Shown piece by piece: positions 34,325-43,339 of a stretch of DNA of 64,000 nt. The position numbers and the translations under genes were made by a program. Origin of the DNA: an uncultured Lachnospiraceae bacterium (GTDB lineage: Bacteria; Bacillota; Clostridia; Lachnospirales; Lachnospiraceae); NCBI GenBank assembly GCA_910587085.1, contig CAJUMC010000004.1:5030-69029 (forward strand). The letters run 5' to 3'. Every line of letters begins with the position of its first letter. Positions within the stretch are counted from its first letter, which is position 1. The notes under the pieces are model-generated. The model saw nothing but the letters and a program-made list of their open reading frames with translations. It had not been told where the DNA came from and searched no databases.

Positions 34325-34474
34325 AATTTATTTCCAGCCAATCCGACCGTTTCGCGGTCTTTTTTCCCTCCGTAACATTTCTCTGACCTTTGCGTTCTTT
34401 TTCCGCCCGCTCGCCCTCCCCGGGACAAATGCCGTTCTCCCGCCTCTTTAAGAGGCTTGAAAAACCTTCTCTTT

Positions 34475-35731
34475 TCATTCCCCCTCATTCAGCGCCGCGC
34501 CAAGCCGCCTTAAGTCCCCTGCAACATCCTCGTAGCCCCGGTAAATATACTCCGCGCCGTCGATAATGGTTGTTCCCTCCGCGGCCAGAGCACCGACTAC
34601 AAGAGCCGCTGCACCGCGCAGATCACGCGCTTCCACCCTGCCGCCCTGAAGCACCCGCACGCCGTTAACGATCGCGCAGCTCTCGTCCAGATAAATATCG
34701 GCTCCCATCCGGTTGAATTCATTCACAATATGAAATCTCGACTCAAAAATTTTTTCCTCCAGCACGGTTGTGCCGTCTGCGCATACGGCGAGTGCCAGCA
34801 GCTGCGACTGCATATCCGTCGGAAATCCCGGATACGGAGCTGTACAAAGATAATCAAACGCCCGCAGCCGTCCCTTTTTCTTTACAAGAAGCCCCTCCTC
34901 GGTGCGGCGAATCACCGCCCCCGCAGCGGAGAGCACCTTTGTAACTGCGGACAGCTCCTCGGGACAGACGCGTTTAAGCAGCGCTTCCCCGCCGGCCGAA
35001 AGCACTGCCGCCATATAGGTACCGGCGACAATGCGGTCCGGCGGCACCTCAAAGCTGACCGCGTGCAGCGGCCTGCCTCCCTCGATTTCCAGATGCGCCG
35101 TTCCCCCGCCGGCAATCCCGGCACCGGCCCGGTTCAGAAAACGGCACAGCCAGACCACCTCGGGTTCGGCGGCCGCGTTGTGTATCCGGGTCGTCCCTTT
35201 CGCAAGCACCGCGGCCAGAATCGCGTTCTGCGTGGCTCCGACGGACGGAAACCGAAAGGAGATCTCGCCCCCTGTCAGCCGTTCCGCCTCACAGCACAGC
35301 AGCTCTTCCCCGAGCATTGTAATATCCGCCCCAAGCTTTCGAAGCGCATAAAGATGCAGATCAATCGGCCGCTCCCCGATGGCGCAGCCGCCCGGCCGCG
35401 CCATTACGGCCCGTCTGCATCTCGCGAGCAGCGCTCCGAGCAGAAGCACGCAGGCCCTCGTCCTTTTTGTACTCTCCGCCGGAATATCCGCCGGAACAAC
35501 CTCGGATGCGTTGATGCAGAGCACCGTATCCTGCCAGCGGACCACGGCGCCGCAGGCGCGCAGCACTTCCGCCATCGCCTCCACATCCGAAATGCGCGGG
35601 CAGCCGGCAAGCTGCGTCTCGCCCGGCAGCAGCAGCGCGGCGGCCATCATCGGCAGAACCGCATTTTTCGAGCCCTGCACTGAGAGTTTACCGTACAGCG
35701 GGTTACCGCCGGATATTTTCAGGGAAGCCAT
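34475..35731 (-). CDS. murA: UDP-N-acetylglucosamine 1-carboxyvinyltransferase
   Basis: Enzyme of 418 residues for the first committed step of peptidoglycan synthesis, using phosphoenolpyruvate. The substrate Lys-Asn is in GSKNAVLP (Lys22, Asn23), and the catalytic, fosfomycin-target Cys is Cys116 in RPGGCAIGERP. The two-domain inside-out barrel is complete to VAGDLRRLGAALNEGE. It starts 15 bp after the repeat region that separates it from ftsW. A second MurA copy is common in Firmicutes but is not seen here. Confidence 0.95.
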   Translation of the reverse strand: MASLKISGGNPLYGKLSVQGSKNAVLPMMAAALLLPGETQLAGCPRISDVEAMAEVLRACGAVVRWQDTVLCINASEVVPADIPAESTKRTRACVLLLGALLARCRRAVMARPGGCAIGERPIDLHLYALRKLGADITMLGEELLCCEAERLTGGEISFRFPSVGATQNAILAAVLAKGTTRIHNAAAEPEVVWLCRFLNRAGAGIAGGGTAHLEIEGGRPLHAVSFEVPPDRIVAGTYMAAVLSAGGEALLKRVCPEELSAVTKVLSAAGAVIRRTEEGLLVKKKGRLRAFDYLCTAPYPGFPTDMQSQLLALAVCADGTTVLEEKIFESRFHIVNEFNRMGADIYLDESCAIVNGVRVLQGGRVEARDLRGAAALVVGALAAEGTTIIDGAEYIYRGYEDVAGDLRRLGAALNEGE

Positions 35732-35746
35732 GGCACATACCTCGAA

Positions 35747-36064
35747 TCAAAAACTATATATCATTGTATGCGCACTGCCGTTTTTCGTGCCTGACTTTTT
35801 TCGCTCCCTCTCCCCATACAGCCGTTCCTGGCAGGCTGTTTCCGTTTTTATTTTCTCCTGCTGCCGTTCCGGGCCCGCTGGTTCCGTTTTGTTCTCCCGC
35901 CTATCGCCGTTCCGACCGCCGGTTCCGCTTTTGTTCTCCTGCTGCCGTTCCCGGCCCGCCGGTTCCGTTTTGTTCTCCCGCCTGCTGCCGTTCCGACCGC
36001 CGTTCCCGCTTTTGTTCTTCTGCCTGCCGCCGTTTTGTACCCATTTCCTTCCGCTATCTCTCAC
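35747..36064 (-). CDS. Possible small repeat protein between ftsW and murA
   Basis: An open frame of 105 codons fills the gap between ftsW and murA. It starts with GTG inside the last codons of ftsW (11-bp overlap) and has no proper ribosome site. The product would be very hydrophilic and disordered: Arg, Glu, Asn, Lys, Gly and Gln make up most of it. It contains a 27-residue repeat (RRENKTEPAGRERQQENK and onward) present twice, with partial copies before and after. The 81-bp period is divisible by three, so the frame is kept. It could instead be non-coding repeat DNA. No homologue is recognised. Confidence 0.3.
   Translation of the reverse strand: MRDSGRKWVQNGGRQKNKSGNGGRNGSRRENKTEPAGRERQQENKSGTGGRNGDRRENKTEPAGPERQQEKIKTETACQERLYGERERKKSGTKNGSAHTMIYSF
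35857..36018. repeat. Two 81-bp tandem repeats
   Basis: Copies at 35857-35937 and 35938-36018 are about 90 percent alike by eye, each made of two related half-repeats of about 40 bp (CTGCCGTTCC...GTTCCG...TTTTGTTCT). Degraded pieces extend on both sides (35820-36045). They occupy the place where murG usually lies. Confidence 0.8.
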
Positions 36065-37199
36065 CCTCGATGCGATTCGAGACGCTCAGCACAATCCCGA
36101 GCTCCGCCATCAGCACAAGCAGCGAGCTGCCCCCGTAGCTGATAAACGGCAGCGGAATACCCGTGGACGGTATGGTATTTGTTACCACGGCGACATTGAT
36201 CAGCACCTGCACGGCAATATGCGCCATAACTCCCGTCGCAATCAGGCTTCCGTAGAGCTCCTGCGCGTTGATCGCAATCAGGAAAATCCGCCACAGCAGC
36301 AGTACGAAAAGAAACAGCACAGCAAATGCTCCGACCATGCCGAGCTCTTCACAGATGACGGAAAAGATCATATCATTGTGTGCCTCCGGAATATAGCCAA
36401 GCTTCTGTATTCCCTGTCCAAGCCCCTTTCCGAAGAGTCCGCCGCTTGCAATGGCATAAAGACCCTGCAGAATCTGATAGCCCTTCGGATGGTTTTCGAT
36501 ATCCATCCAGATATCAAACCGCTCCCCGCGGTAAGGAAAGAAAATAATCAGCAGGGCAAAGACCGCGACAAGCGCCAGCAGCCCCCACAGATAATAGCCT
36601 TTTTTCCGCGAGGATACAAAGCAGATCGAAACCAGAATTACGCCGGTGACGAGCGCAGTCGAAAAGTTCTCCCACGCAACCAGGCCGATCAGCGGCGCCA
36701 TGATCAGGAGGATGCGGAAGAACCCCCGGATGCTGTCAAGCCTGCGCGGCGCGAGCTTCACCAGATAGGACGTAAAAAGCAGCACGCAGATTTTTGTAAT
36801 CTCTGACGGCTGGAATTTTCCCATACTGCCGAGCTCAATCCATCGCTGCGATCCTCCGGTAGACGCCCCGAACAAAACAAGATAGAGCTGCAGCCCGAAA
36901 CACATCAGATAGAGCAGAAAAATCGGCTTGACCGGCAGGAACGGCAGCCTGCTGACGTAGATGCGGTAGTCGATCTTGGAGATCGTCAGCATCACAACCG
37001 TTCCGACCGCAGCAAAGATCGCCTGCTTGCGCAGGAAGAGCGTCGGATCGTTGTAATATTTGTTTGCGTTGTAGTAGCTGACGCTGTACACCATCACCAG
37101 CCCGAAGCAGACAAGGAACAGCACCAGAAACAGCAGCGTGTAGTCGTAATATCTCCGCTTTTTTAGTTTTTTCCCCTGCTCCATCTCGTCTCTGGTCAT
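36054..37199 (-). CDS. ftsW: SEDS glycosyltransferase FtsW (or SpoVE)
   Basis: Membrane protein of 381 residues with ten hydrophobic segments. It polymerises lipid II at the septum with its partner PBP. SEDS hallmarks are GKFQPSEITKI, the GLGQGIQKLGYIPEAHNDMIFSVICEELG stretch (given only in part: PEAHNDMIFSVICEELG) and the late NVAVVTNTIPSTGIPLPFIS region. In this cluster it follows murD. I chose the ATG at 37199 because GGAGG lies 5 nt upstream; an ATG at 37211 is before that site. The sporulation paralogue SpoVE cannot be excluded. Confidence 0.93.
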   Translation of the reverse strand: MTRDEMEQGKKLKKRRYYDYTLLFLVLFLVCFGLVMVYSVSYYNANKYYNDPTLFLRKQAIFAAVGTVVMLTISKIDYRIYVSRLPFLPVKPIFLLYLMCFGLQLYLVLFGASTGGSQRWIELGSMGKFQPSEITKICVLLFTSYLVKLAPRRLDSIRGFFRILLIMAPLIGLVAWENFSTALVTGVILVSICFVSSRKKGYYLWGLLALVAVFALLIIFFPYRGERFDIWMDIENHPKGYQILQGLYAIASGGLFGKGLGQGIQKLGYIPEAHNDMIFSVICEELGMVGAFAVLFLFVLLLWRIFLIAINAQELYGSLIATGVMAHIAVQVLINVAVVTNTIPSTGIPLPFISYGGSSLLVLMAELGIVLSVSNRIEGER

Positions 37200-37276
37200 C
37201 GCTTCCTCCATCCCATTTTCATAAATGCCGTCGCAGCTTCCTTCTCCGGCGCAAAAATACCTGTGCCCGGGCTTCT

Positions 37277-38632
37277 TTAATCAAGTGCCCGGACCAGCTC
37301 CTTGAAAATCCTGCCCCGTTCCTCATAATTTTGAAACATGCCCCAGCTCGCACAGCACGGCGAAAGCAGCACGGCCTCCCCCTCCTTCGCGTGCGCGGCA
37401 CAGAATTTTACAGCTTCCTCCATGCTCTCTGCGAACACAATATTGGAAAAGCCCCTGCTCCTCGCGGTTTCGGCAATTTTTTCCCGCGTCTGCCCCATCA
37501 GCACAAGCCAGGTCACCTTTCCCTCGAAGGAATCGATCCATTCCCCGTACTCCGAGCCCTTATCGTAGCCTCCGCCGATCAGCAGCGTGTTTGTCGTCAT
37601 GGCACGCACGGCTTGGATCGACGCGTCCGGGTTTGTACCCTTGGAATCATTATAATATTTTACACCGCGCTTCGTCGCCACATATTCAATCCGGTGCTCC
37701 ACCGCGACAAAGCTGCGGAGCGCTCTGCGGATGCAGTCCATCGGCACGCCGAGCGCCAGGCCGGCCAGAGCCGCTGCCATCGCATTCTCGTAGTTATGCC
37801 GCCCGATAATATTCAGCTCGCGGACGTTTAAGACAACCGTCTGTCTGCCTGCCTGCGCATACACGATCAGCTCCTCGTCCAGGAACATCCCGTCCTCCAG
37901 CCTGCGCGCGCTCGAAAACCAGGCTGTGCGGCAGGACAGCCCCTTCCCGGCCTCCCGCAGAACGGCATCCTCGTAATTCAGGATGCAGGTATCCTCCCCG
38001 GTCTGATTTCTGGCAATATTCAGCTTTGCTGCTATGTAATTTTCCATGGTATGATGGCGGTTCAGATGATCCGGCGTAATGTTCAGGATCAGGCTGACAT
38101 CCGGACGGAACCTGCGGATTGTCTCCAGCTGGAAGCTGCTGAGTTCCGCCGCGGTAACGGAATTTTCCGTTGTCTGTTCTGCCATTTTTGTGTACGGTAC
38201 CCCGATATTTCCGACGACAAACACGCTTTCATAAAAGGTTCTCAGAATTTCTCCGAGAAGCGCCGTCGTCGTTGTTTTTCCGTTTGTGCCTGTAACGGCT
38301 GCAATCCTGCCCCTGGAAAACCGGTAGGCCAGCTCCACTTCCCCGATCAGTTCCGCACCGGATTCCCGCAGGGCGTTTACCTCCGGCAGATCCACAGGGA
38401 CGCCCGGGCTGAGCACAACGATCTGCACCTCCCGTTTTACCTCTTCCGGCAGTACGCCGAGCACAATGCGCCCCCGGAAACTCTCCGGCAGCTTTGCGCG
38501 GATCTCCTCCTCATTCCGTGCAGTATTGGCGTCGTAAAGCACAAGCTCCGCCGTGCCGTCCAGCAACTGCGCGGCTGCGATGCCGCTGAGCCCGGCCCCC
38601 ATTATCAATATTTTTTTTCCCTGAAACTCCAT
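37277..38632 (-). CDS. murD: UDP-N-acetylmuramoyl-L-alanine:D-glutamate ligase
   Basis: Enzyme of 451 residues that adds D-Glu to UDP-MurNAc-L-Ala. The N-terminal Rossmann domain opens with KILIMGAGLSGIAAAQLL. The ATP loop is VTGTNGKTTTTALLGEIL at about 113-130, and the central-domain NITPDHLNRH and C-terminal YNDSKGTNPDASIQA are typical Mur ligase motifs. It lies directly after the SpoVD-type PBP gene; mraY, normally in between, is absent. Confidence 0.95.
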   Translation of the reverse strand: MEFQGKKILIMGAGLSGIAAAQLLDGTAELVLYDANTARNEEEIRAKLPESFRGRIVLGVLPEEVKREVQIVVLSPGVPVDLPEVNALRESGAELIGEVELAYRFSRGRIAAVTGTNGKTTTTALLGEILRTFYESVFVVGNIGVPYTKMAEQTTENSVTAAELSSFQLETIRRFRPDVSLILNITPDHLNRHHTMENYIAAKLNIARNQTGEDTCILNYEDAVLREAGKGLSCRTAWFSSARRLEDGMFLDEELIVYAQAGRQTVVLNVRELNIIGRHNYENAMAAALAGLALGVPMDCIRRALRSFVAVEHRIEYVATKRGVKYYNDSKGTNPDASIQAVRAMTTNTLLIGGGYDKGSEYGEWIDSFEGKVTWLVLMGQTREKIAETARSRGFSNIVFAESMEEAVKFCAAHAKEGEAVLLSPCCASWGMFQNYEERGRIFKELVRALD

Positions 38633-38671
38633 AGTTCCCCCCTTAATTCTGCTTTTTCGGCTCAGTATACG

Positions 38672-40621
38672 CTATTCCAGATACAAAATCAAGTCGCTGT
38701 TTTCGTTCACCGTCTCCCCCGCCAGCGGAAACTGCTCCCAGACAGTCTCTCCCTCGCCGATCAGATAAAGCTCCCCCTTGGAATAGGCTTCAAAGATTGC
38801 CTTTGCCTCCTTTTTTGTTTTCCCGACAAGATCCGGCACCGCAGCGGTTCCCAGCTCATACTCCTTCAGCTCCTCCTCGCTGTAATCCGGATGGATTCCG
38901 AGATACGGCAGAATATTTTCAAGAATCTCCCCGGCCACCGGGGCGGCGATCGTTCCGCCGTAATAGATGCCCTCCGGCTCGTCGATCATGACAAGAACCA
39001 TCACCTGCGGGTCGGCCGCCGGCGCAAAGCCCAGAAAGGAAGCAATATAGCGCCCTGAGCGCCGCGGCAGCTTCTCCGAGGTCGCGGTCTTACCGCCGAT
39101 ATGAAATCCTGCGATATAGGCCCGTTTTCCGGTTCCCTCCGCCACCACCGCCTCCAGAAGCTCCCGCATGGTCTGGCTGGTTTCCGGAGAAACCGCCCCC
39201 GGCGTTTCCCCGTAGGAAAGCGTCTTGATGGTTTTTCCTTCGGCATTTTCAATGGATATGCCGAAATGCGGCGTGATGAGAGTCCCCCCGTTCACCACCG
39301 CGCTCGCCGCGCGGAGCAGCTGAAGCGGCGAAATCTGAAACGACTGTCCGAATGACATCGTCGCCAGCTCTACCGCCTTGATATTCTCAAGCTTATGCAG
39401 GATCGAGTTTGCCTCTCCCGGCAGATCCACGCCGCTGCGGCTCGTCAGTCCGAGCTTGTTGAAATAATATAGAAAGCGCTCTGCGCCGACCCGCGCTCCG
39501 ATCTCCATAAAAACCGGATTGCAGGAATTCATGATCCCCTGCTTGAAATCCTCGCTCCCGTGTCCGCCGACCTTGTGGCAGCGAATCGTTCTGTCCTCCA
39601 CAGTTTTGTATCCCGGACAGAAAAAACGATCGGTAAGCCTTACCACTCCCTCCTCGAGTGCTGCGGTTGCGGTAATTACCTTAAAGGAGGAACCAGGCTC
39701 ATAGGTATCGCTGATGCACGGATTCCGCCACATGGTGTTGAGCTTTTCGTTCAGCTGCTTTTCGTCCAGCTCCGACTGCACCGCACCGCCGAGCACCGCC
39801 TCCGTCAGCACGTACGGCTCGTTCAGATCAAACTCCGGAACGTTTACCATCGCATAGATTTCCCCGTTCTGCGGGTTCATGACAATGATGCTGACGCGGT
39901 TCGCGCTCTTGGCCGCATATACCTTTTCCGCCGCCTGCTCCGCATACTGCTGGATCACGATGTCCAGGCTCGTATGCAGATGATTGCCGTTCACCGGCTC
40001 GATCCGGTTCTCCGCTGCGTTCTCAAGCTCCAGCCCGTGCGCGGTCGTCAGCGTCAGAATCGTTCCCGGCGTCCCCTGAAGAAACTTGTCATACTCCACC
40101 TCAAGACCGATAATGCCCTGGTTGTCGCTCCCCGTAAAGCCGAGAACCCGGGATGCAAGCGTACCGTACGGGTAAAAGCGCTTGTAATCCTCATCTACCA
40201 TCACGCCGTCCAGCCCGAGATCCCGGATTTTGTCCGCGGTTTCCTTCGGGACATTGGATCGGATTCTTTCGATCGAGGAATATTTTTCGACGCGCTTCCG
40301 CACGGTCGCCTCCGGAAGCTCCAGAATCTCCGAAAGCCGGGCGATTACCTCCTCGGCATCCGTAATCTGGTTATGTATGACAGAGATCGTGCAGACTGGT
40401 TTATTGTCCGCCAGCACAACGCCGTTGCGGTCGTAAATCAGCCCCCTCTCCGCTTTGATGCTTCTCTCCCTCTCATGCAGCTCCCTGGCGCGCTCCGCAT
40501 ACCGGTCCGTGACAAAAATCATAAACCATGCCAGCCGCCCCGCTATAACAAGCATGCCGGCAACCAGCACGACAATAATCAGAAGAAGTCCTCTTTTCTG
40601 GTAGGATAAAAAATGCCGCAC
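38672..40621 (-). CDS. spoVD: Class B penicillin-binding protein with PASTA domain (SpoVD-like)
   Basis: Transpeptidase of 649 residues. One TM helix (about 12-33) is followed by the dimerisation domain (ERGLIYDRNGVVLADN-like) and the transpeptidase domain: SxxK in EPGSSFKVITA, SxN in MNSCNPVF, and GGKTATSE where KTG is usual. Residues about 585-649 form a PASTA domain (VPDLVGKTKKEAKAIF). The KTA variant and PASTA domain fit SpoVD of Clostridia, used for spore cortex. It starts with GTG after GCGAGG. It lies directly behind a second class B PBP. Confidence 0.88.
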   Translation of the reverse strand: MRHFLSYQKRGLLLIIVVLVAGMLVIAGRLAWFMIFVTDRYAERARELHERERSIKAERGLIYDRNGVVLADNKPVCTISVIHNQITDAEEVIARLSEILELPEATVRKRVEKYSSIERIRSNVPKETADKIRDLGLDGVMVDEDYKRFYPYGTLASRVLGFTGSDNQGIIGLEVEYDKFLQGTPGTILTLTTAHGLELENAAENRIEPVNGNHLHTSLDIVIQQYAEQAAEKVYAAKSANRVSIIVMNPQNGEIYAMVNVPEFDLNEPYVLTEAVLGGAVQSELDEKQLNEKLNTMWRNPCISDTYEPGSSFKVITATAALEEGVVRLTDRFFCPGYKTVEDRTIRCHKVGGHGSEDFKQGIMNSCNPVFMEIGARVGAERFLYYFNKLGLTSRSGVDLPGEANSILHKLENIKAVELATMSFGQSFQISPLQLLRAASAVVNGGTLITPHFGISIENAEGKTIKTLSYGETPGAVSPETSQTMRELLEAVVAEGTGKRAYIAGFHIGGKTATSEKLPRRSGRYIASFLGFAPAADPQVMVLVMIDEPEGIYYGGTIAAPVAGEILENILPYLGIHPDYSEEELKEYELGTAAVPDLVGKTKKEAKAIFEAYSKGELYLIGEGETVWEQFPLAGETVNENSDLILYLE

Positions 40622-40696
40622 GTTCCTCGCCCCTGCGAATGTACTCCGTTTATTTTATTCACAAGAGCGCAAAACTATGTTTTCGTGTTCCGTCGG

Positions 40697-42607
40697 CTAC
40701 TCTGCGGGCTGCCCGCCGCCCTGCGGATCGATTATGTCTGTCTCGTCGATGTCGTTTTCGTCCGTCTCCGGATTTATTACGGAAAGATCAACATGATAAT
40801 TAATCTCGCCTTCCGGATAGATGCCAAGGAACGGAAGAATCTCGTCCATAATCTCGCTTGTCAGAGAAGTTGCGAGCGAGCTGCTCGCCTTCTTTTCCTC
40901 GTCATGGATCTCGTCGATTACGACATACACCACAACTTCCGGCTTGTCCGCCGGAGCACAGCCGATAAAGGAAACGACATATTTCTGATTTTCCTTGTCG
41001 CGCACGCCCTTCTGGGCCGTGCCGGTCTTTCCGCCGATCAGGTAGCCCTGTACTTTTGCCGGCTTTGCGGTTCCCTGCTCCACGGTCATGTAAAGCGCGT
41101 CCCGGATAAACTCCGAGGTCTGCCCCGACACCGCTACATTTGCCAGCGTGCCGTTATTCTCGTAGAGCGTGGCGCCGGAGGCGTCCCGGATCTCGCTGAC
41201 AACATGCGGCTGATAATAATTCCCGCCGTTGACGAGCGAACAGAAGGCCGAGGCAAGCTGTACCATAGTAATATTAAAGCCCTGCCCGAAGCTTGAGGTT
41301 GCAAGCTCCGTCACATTCAGGTTATTCAGATCAATAAGGATACTCCCGCTCTCACCCGGAAGATCGATCCCGGTGGGAAGCCCGAAGCCGAAATGCTTCT
41401 GATATTGATAGAAAAAATCTCTGCCGAGCTTCTCGCCGATCAGCATGAGCGCCGGGTTGCAGGATTTCATCAGGGACTCTGCGAGCGTGACCGTGCCGTG
41501 ACCGGAACGCTTGTTGCAGTTGATCCGGTAGCCGGCCACATTTCGGTAGCCGTTGCAGACAAAGGTGTCGCCGTCTTTTACAAAATTTTCCTCCATGGCT
41601 GCCGCAACCGTAAACGGCTTGAACGTGGAGCCCGGCTCGTAGGTATCGCTGATACAGAAATTCCGCCACATCCGGTTGAGTGCGGCAAGCTCCTCCTCTT
41701 CCGTCATGACGGCGAGTTCCTCCTCGGTATAGTACGCGGAGAGATCTCTCGGCTCGTTCAGGTTAAAGCCTGCGTTGGAGGCCATGGCGTAGACTGCCCC
41801 GCTGTTCGGATTCATGACGATCACGCCGATATTCTCACATTTCCACTGGGAAAGGAAATTCTCGACTTTTTTCTCCACTCTGTTTTGTACATTTATATCT
41901 ATTGTAGAAATAATCGTGCTGCCGTCCACGGCAGGCTTGGATACCTTCGTCAGGTTGAGCTCTGAATCATAATATCCGTACTCCCTGCCGTCCGTACCGG
42001 TCAGATCGGCATTGTAATACTGCTCGATCCCCCAGGTTCCCACGTCCCCGGCCACGGTGTAGCCGATTACATGCGAAGCCAGGCTGTCAAACGGATAGCT
42101 GCGGATATATTCCTCCTCAAACCAGACGCCTTTGATCAGTTTATTCTCAGCCGCGAGCTGCCGGAACGCGTCCATCCTTTCAAAGCTCTGCTGCCTCAGC
42201 AGCCGGATGTATGTACTTGACGCCTTTTCCGTAAGCATCGTGTAGAGCTCCCTCTCATCCAGCCCGTAAACCGAGGCGAGCGCGGTGACGGTCGGTTCCG
42301 CAAAACGCTTGTCGCTGTTGATAACGCTCGGATCGAAAATTACATTGTATACTTTGACGCTTTTTGCGAGAACCACGCCGTTGCGGTCAAGAATATCGCC
42401 CCGACGGTACGGCAGGACGGCGTTCGTGCCGATGCTTTTGGACAGCACTCTCTTTTCGTAGCGCTCCCCTTCCCGCGCGTTAATGTAAATCAGACGCCCG
42501 CACACCACAATTATACCAGCTAAAATCACGCAAAACACAAAGAGAAGAGTCCCCTGCATTCTGCGTGTCAGCTTTTTCGTCGATGTTTTCTTTTTTCTGC
42601 CTCTCAT
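40697..42607 (-). CDS. ftsI: Class B penicillin-binding protein, divisome transpeptidase (FtsI/PBP2B-like)
   Basis: Transpeptidase of 636 residues. The TM helix is at about 17-38. The transpeptidase motifs are complete: SxxK in EPGSTFKPFTVAA, SxN in MKSCNPAL and KTG in GGKTGTAQKG. No PASTA domain follows; the C-terminus is an Asp/Glu-rich tail (PETDENDIDETDIIDPQGGG). Its place right after ftsL and its canonical KTG make it the likely septal enzyme that works with FtsW. GGGGG precedes the ATG. The next gene is the SpoVD-like PBP. Confidence 0.9.
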   Translation of the reverse strand: MRGRKKKTSTKKLTRRMQGTLLFVFCVILAGIIVVCGRLIYINAREGERYEKRVLSKSIGTNAVLPYRRGDILDRNGVVLAKSVKVYNVIFDPSVINSDKRFAEPTVTALASVYGLDERELYTMLTEKASSTYIRLLRQQSFERMDAFRQLAAENKLIKGVWFEEEYIRSYPFDSLASHVIGYTVAGDVGTWGIEQYYNADLTGTDGREYGYYDSELNLTKVSKPAVDGSTIISTIDINVQNRVEKKVENFLSQWKCENIGVIVMNPNSGAVYAMASNAGFNLNEPRDLSAYYTEEELAVMTEEEELAALNRMWRNFCISDTYEPGSTFKPFTVAAAMEENFVKDGDTFVCNGYRNVAGYRINCNKRSGHGTVTLAESLMKSCNPALMLIGEKLGRDFFYQYQKHFGFGLPTGIDLPGESGSILIDLNNLNVTELATSSFGQGFNITMVQLASAFCSLVNGGNYYQPHVVSEIRDASGATLYENNGTLANVAVSGQTSEFIRDALYMTVEQGTAKPAKVQGYLIGGKTGTAQKGVRDKENQKYVVSFIGCAPADKPEVVVYVVIDEIHDEEKKASSSLATSLTSEIMDEILPFLGIYPEGEINYHVDLSVINPETDENDIDETDIIDPQGGGQPAE

Positions 42608-42649
42608 GCAAGTCCCCCGTGTTCCCGCTCTGCCCCTTCTCAGAGCGTT

Positions 42650-43285
42650 CTACGGTACCAGCTCGTCCAGTATCGAGCTCGCCGCAGCCGGAATATCCGA
42701 GAACTGTCTGACATAGCTCAGATTCGCACTGTCATAATACAAAACCTCATTGTTGTTTGGAAATACCATACCCAGCTCGCCGACTGCCGTCTGATAGATC
42801 CTCTCCAGATCAATATCCGTCGTCAGCAGATTTTCTTTTGCATTGTTTGCGTCAACCAGGAGTTTAAGCTCACTCTCAAGCGCGGCAACCGACTTGTCCA
42901 GCCTGGAAGATTCGTCCTGGAGCTGTAGATAGTCGATGCAGACGAAAACCGTAGCAAACAGAGCTCCGAAAAGCAGCAGTACACCGAAGAAATTGACCCC
43001 TCTGCCCAGGGAAATCAATCCTTTCTGCGGCTGCTGCACTTCCCTTACCTGCGGCTGTGTCCGGCGAGCCGGCTGCCGCACAGGTCTCCCCTGCACGAAC
43101 TCCCTGCGCTCTGTATTCCGGCGCGCAGGACTCTGCGCCCGGCCGTGCAGGGAACGTCCTCTCCTGTCCGGCTCCCGCGCAGGGGACTCCTCTGCGGCTG
43201 CGCCGCTCTGTTTCTGTTTTCTTACGGTACTTCCCTGTACATAATATGCAGGATCGTAGCGATAAGGATTTCTACGCGTTTCCAT
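42650..43285 (-). CDS. ftsL: FtsL/DivIC-type division protein
   Basis: Protein of 211 residues. The first 95 are a very basic, Arg/Gln/Pro-rich cytoplasmic tail. A TM helix follows (about 97-117, FFGVLLLFGALFATVFVCIDY), then a coiled coil (about 120-155, leucine-zipper-like) and a short outer tail. This is the layout of FtsL, which bridges FtsB/DivIC and FtsQ. FtsL is normally about 90-120 residues, so the tail is long. The sequence is too divergent to name from motifs alone; the position between rsmH and the PBP decides. Confidence 0.82.
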   Translation of the reverse strand: METRRNPYRYDPAYYVQGSTVRKQKQSGAAAEESPAREPDRRGRSLHGRAQSPARRNTERREFVQGRPVRQPARRTQPQVREVQQPQKGLISLGRGVNFFGVLLLFGALFATVFVCIDYLQLQDESSRLDKSVAALESELKLLVDANNAKENLLTTDIDLERIYQTAVGELGMVFPNNNEVLYYDSANLSYVRQFSDIPAAASSILDELVP

Positions 43286-43339
43286 GCGTATCCCGCCTTT
43301 CTTTTCTCCGGGCCGCCCTGTCTCCGCCCGGGGTTATTT

